Assembly: GCA_021800575.1 (NCBI GenBank)
Contig: JAJYYW010000067.1
Span: 1-7,195, forward strand
DNA length: 7,195 nt
Reading direction: 5' to 3'
Origin: a bacterium
GTDB taxonomy: Bacteria; JAMCPX01
Shown here: positions 5,716 to 7,195 of the stretch, one piece after another
How positions within the stretch are numbered: position 1 is the first letter of the stretch
Layout of the letters: every line of letters begins with the position of its first letter
Notes under the pieces: generated by a model
What the model was told of the DNA's origin: nothing
What the model saw: the letters and a program-made list of their open reading frames with translations, nothing else
Database searches by the model: none
Position numbers and translations under genes: made by a program

Positions 5716-5732
5716 TATAAAAGGAGGTACGT

Positions 5733-6005
5733 ATGAAAATTCAACCGTTAGAGGACAGGGTTTTAATAAAACCCATGGAAGAAAAGGAAAAGAAGCAGGG
5801 CTCTATTATCATCCCGGAAACAGCGAAGGAAAAGCCGCAGATGGGAACCGTTGAGGCGGTGGGAACGGACGAAGAGCTGCAGAAGATCGTCAAGGTCGGA
5901 GACAGGATCATCTACGGCAAGTACAGCGGCACCGAGATAGAGCTGGACGGGATCACCTATTTAATCATCCAGAAATCGGACCTGCTCGGCGTAGTAAAAG
6001 AGTAA
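5733..6005 (+). CDS. groES: Co-chaperonin GroES (Cpn10)
   Basis: This 90-residue protein forms the heptameric lid of the GroEL folding chamber. The opening [12 protein letters not shown] is diagnostic. The mobile loop (about 16-34) carries the hydrophobic tripeptide I25-I26-I27 before P28, which is the GroEL contact (IVL in Escherichia coli). [30 protein letters not shown] and the closing strand LLGVVKE match the family along the full usual length. An AGGAGG Shine-Dalgarno (5722-5727) sits 5 nt before the ATG. The unusual point is context: the gene is paired with a glutaredoxin-like gene and followed at once by a strong terminator, with no groEL. It may be a second, orphan GroES, or the chromosome may carry groEL elsewhere. 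No CIRCE operator is seen. Confidence 0.96.
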   Translation: MKIQPLEDRVLIKPMEEKEKKQGSIIIPETAKEKPQMGTVEAVGTDEELQKIVKVGDRIIYGKYSGTEIELDGITYLIIQKSDLLGVVKE

Positions 6006-6010
6006 AAAAA

Positions 6011-6038
6011 GGTCCCGCACACGCGGGACTTTTTTTTT
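6011..6038 (+). terminator. Intrinsic terminator after groES
   Basis: The stem GTCCCGC (6012-6018) and GCGGGAC (6023-6029) has a 4-nt ACAC loop and is followed by a run of T from 6030 to 6038. An A run at 6004-6010 precedes it, so it could also work on the opposite strand. It starts 6 nt after the groES stop and ends only 16 nt before the next start codon. Confidence 0.93.
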
Positions 6039-6054
6039 ATCGACAGGGGGTGTT

Positions 6055-7195
6055 ATGACGAGGAAAAGGATAGCAGGACTTGTAGCCCAGGTGTTGCTTA
6101 TCATCGTGGCATCATCCGCTGCATTTGCCCTGAACGGTGCCGACCCGGCGCAGCCGGGAACACAGGTTGTCACCGTCCAGGGGACCGGCGTGATCAATAA
6201 CGGCGATGAGTCCGCGGCACGCGACGCGGCGATCCAGGACGCCCTGAGAAAGGCCGTTGAACAGGTTGTCGGCACCATCGTCCCGTCGCAAACGATCGTC
6301 CAGAATTACAAGCAGCTGAACGACACGATCTACGCGAACACCGCGGGATACGTCTCCGACTACAAGATCGTCAACGAAGGTCCCAATACGACCACGTACA
6401 CCGTCACCCTGCAGGCGACCGTGGGCATGAAACATCTGAAAAACGATCTCAGCGCTATCGGACTGCTTACCCGGCAAAAGAAGATGCCGAATGTTGCAGT
6501 GATTATCCTCGAGCAGAACATCGGCGCAACCAGGCTCGCTTCCTCGGTGTTCTCCGCACCGGCATCGCCGCAAGGGGGATATGCGGTAACCGGGGTCGAT
6601 ACCCGGCATGAGGCCGGCGCTCCGTCCATAGCCGAGAACGAGATGATTAAACAGCTCATGGACAGCGGGTTGAACGTCATCGATGCAGCGGTGCTGCTGC
6701 ACGATATCAAGATATCATCCGGCTACAGCCTGAGCAGCCTTGACGATACCACGGTGAACCAGCTCGGAAAGCTTGCGAATGCGGACATCGTGATCTACGG
6801 GAAGGCGGTTGCCGTGCTCTACGGCAGGGTGAAGGGTTCGGAGATGCGGTCTGCGCAGGCTACCGTCGCTCTCAGGGCCGTTGATACGGATGACGGAAAG
6901 GTGCTCGCTTCCGGTGAACAGCACGCTGCGTCGGTTCATACCGATACCGTGATCGCCGGGCACGAAGCCATCATAAAAGCCACGGACAAGCTTGCCGCGG
7001 GCATAATAGCGACCATCCTGAAAGCATGGAAAGAGCAGGTCAACAGCGGCTCCCTGATTACCCTCGCGATCAGCGGTGTCCGGTCTGCCGGTGACCTTGA
7101 ACAGGTGAAGAGCCAGCTGCTATCGACGCAGGGTGTCCAGAATGTTTTCGACAAGAGCGCCGGCAGCGGTCAGGCAGCGATGGAAGTCGATTACT
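6055..7195 (+). CDS. Exported FlgT-N-domain protein (C-terminus beyond window)
   Basis: The ORF starts at ATG 6055, with AGGGGG at 6045-6050 as ribosome site, and runs open to the right edge (380 codons seen). Residues 1-25 form a signal peptide: a basic start (TRKR), a hydrophobic core (VLLIIVASS) and an AFA-L cleavage site after residue 25, so the protein is periplasmic or outer-membrane associated. No lipobox cysteine is seen. Residues 39-125 match the FlgT N-terminal domain pattern, VQGTGVI, GDESAARDAAIQDALRKAV, then GYVSDYKIV and a final strand. FlgT is a Vibrio flagellar H-ring component. A middle region (about 145-335) with NVAVIIL, ANADIVIYGKAV and a helix-rich end recalls CsgG/FlgT-middle-like folds. 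The last part visible, ITLAISGVRSAGDLEQVKSQLL, looks like a beta-alpha-beta unit. No flagellar genes are next to it, so a flagellar role is not established; many such proteins are general envelope proteins. Confidence 0.8.
   Translation, partial: MTRKRIAGLVAQVLLIIVASSAAFALNGADPAQPGTQVVTVQGTGVINNGDESAARDAAIQDALRKAVEQVVGTIVPSQTIVQNYKQLNDTIYANTAGYVSDYKIVNEGPNTTTYTVTLQATVGMKHLKNDLSAIGLLTRQKKMPNVAVIILEQNIGATRLASSVFSAPASPQGGYAVTGVDTRHEAGAPSIAENEMIKQLMDSGLNVIDAAVLLHDIKISSGYSLSSLDDTTVNQLGKLANADIVIYGKAVAVLYGRVKGSEMRSAQATVALRAVDTDDGKVLASGEQHAASVHTDTVIAGHEAIIKATDKLAAGIIATILKAWKEQVNSGSLITLAISGVRSAGDLEQVKSQLLSTQGVQNVFDKSAGSGQAAMEVDY

Overview
The window looks like a chromosomal piece from a Gram-negative-type bacterium that cannot be placed firmly from sequence alone. 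The gene mix suggests something like Nitrospirota or the former Deltaproteobacteria: a B12-dependent class II ribonucleotide reductase, stand-alone MshEN domains of the kind found in type II secretion and type IV pilus ATPases, a FlgT-like exported protein, and an intergenic ATTCCCGCG..CGCGGGAAT repeat. This placement is an inference. The DNA is moderately GC-rich in genes, with AT-rich promoter gaps.

Layout from left to right. (1) Positions 1-782, minus strand: a membrane-anchored PHP-domain protein that starts with GTG and is cut by the left edge. (2) Positions 783-1025: a divergent promoter region. It holds a strong sigma70-like promoter reading right and two boxes resembling the NrdR operator, 31 bp apart. 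(3) Positions 1026-3362, plus strand: an apparently complete class II adenosylcobalamin-dependent ribonucleotide reductase, nrdJ. (4) Positions 3363-3790: a gap between convergent genes, with a strong hairpin, a REP-like repeat, a thrice-repeated 11-mer, a possible 30-residue ORF and an AT-rich palindrome. (5) Positions 5280-3791, minus strand: two tandem, translationally coupled paralogues, each a stand-alone MshEN (predicted cyclic-di-GMP-binding) domain with a linker and a shared C-terminal helix-like tail. (6) Positions 5287-5457: a second divergent promoter region. (7) Positions 5458-6005, plus strand: a glutaredoxin-like gene and groES, closed by a very clear intrinsic terminator. No groEL follows. 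(8) Position 6055 to the right edge, plus strand: a secreted protein with a FlgT-N-like domain, cut by the window end.

How the genes relate. NrdJ makes deoxyribonucleotides and is probably repressed by NrdR when dNTP/ATP levels are high. Its C-terminal cysteines need an external dithiol donor, for which the nearby glutaredoxin-like protein is a conceivable but untested partner. The glutaredoxin/GroES pair reads as a small redox and protein-folding operon. The MshEN pair lacks any ATPase domain, so it probably acts as a c-di-GMP sensor or adaptor for a separately encoded machine. Its reciprocal loss of one conserved glycine in opposite half-motifs is, with the NrdR boxes, the most interesting thing seen here. 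I did not find clear evidence of a mobile element, CRISPR array, tRNA or rRNA.
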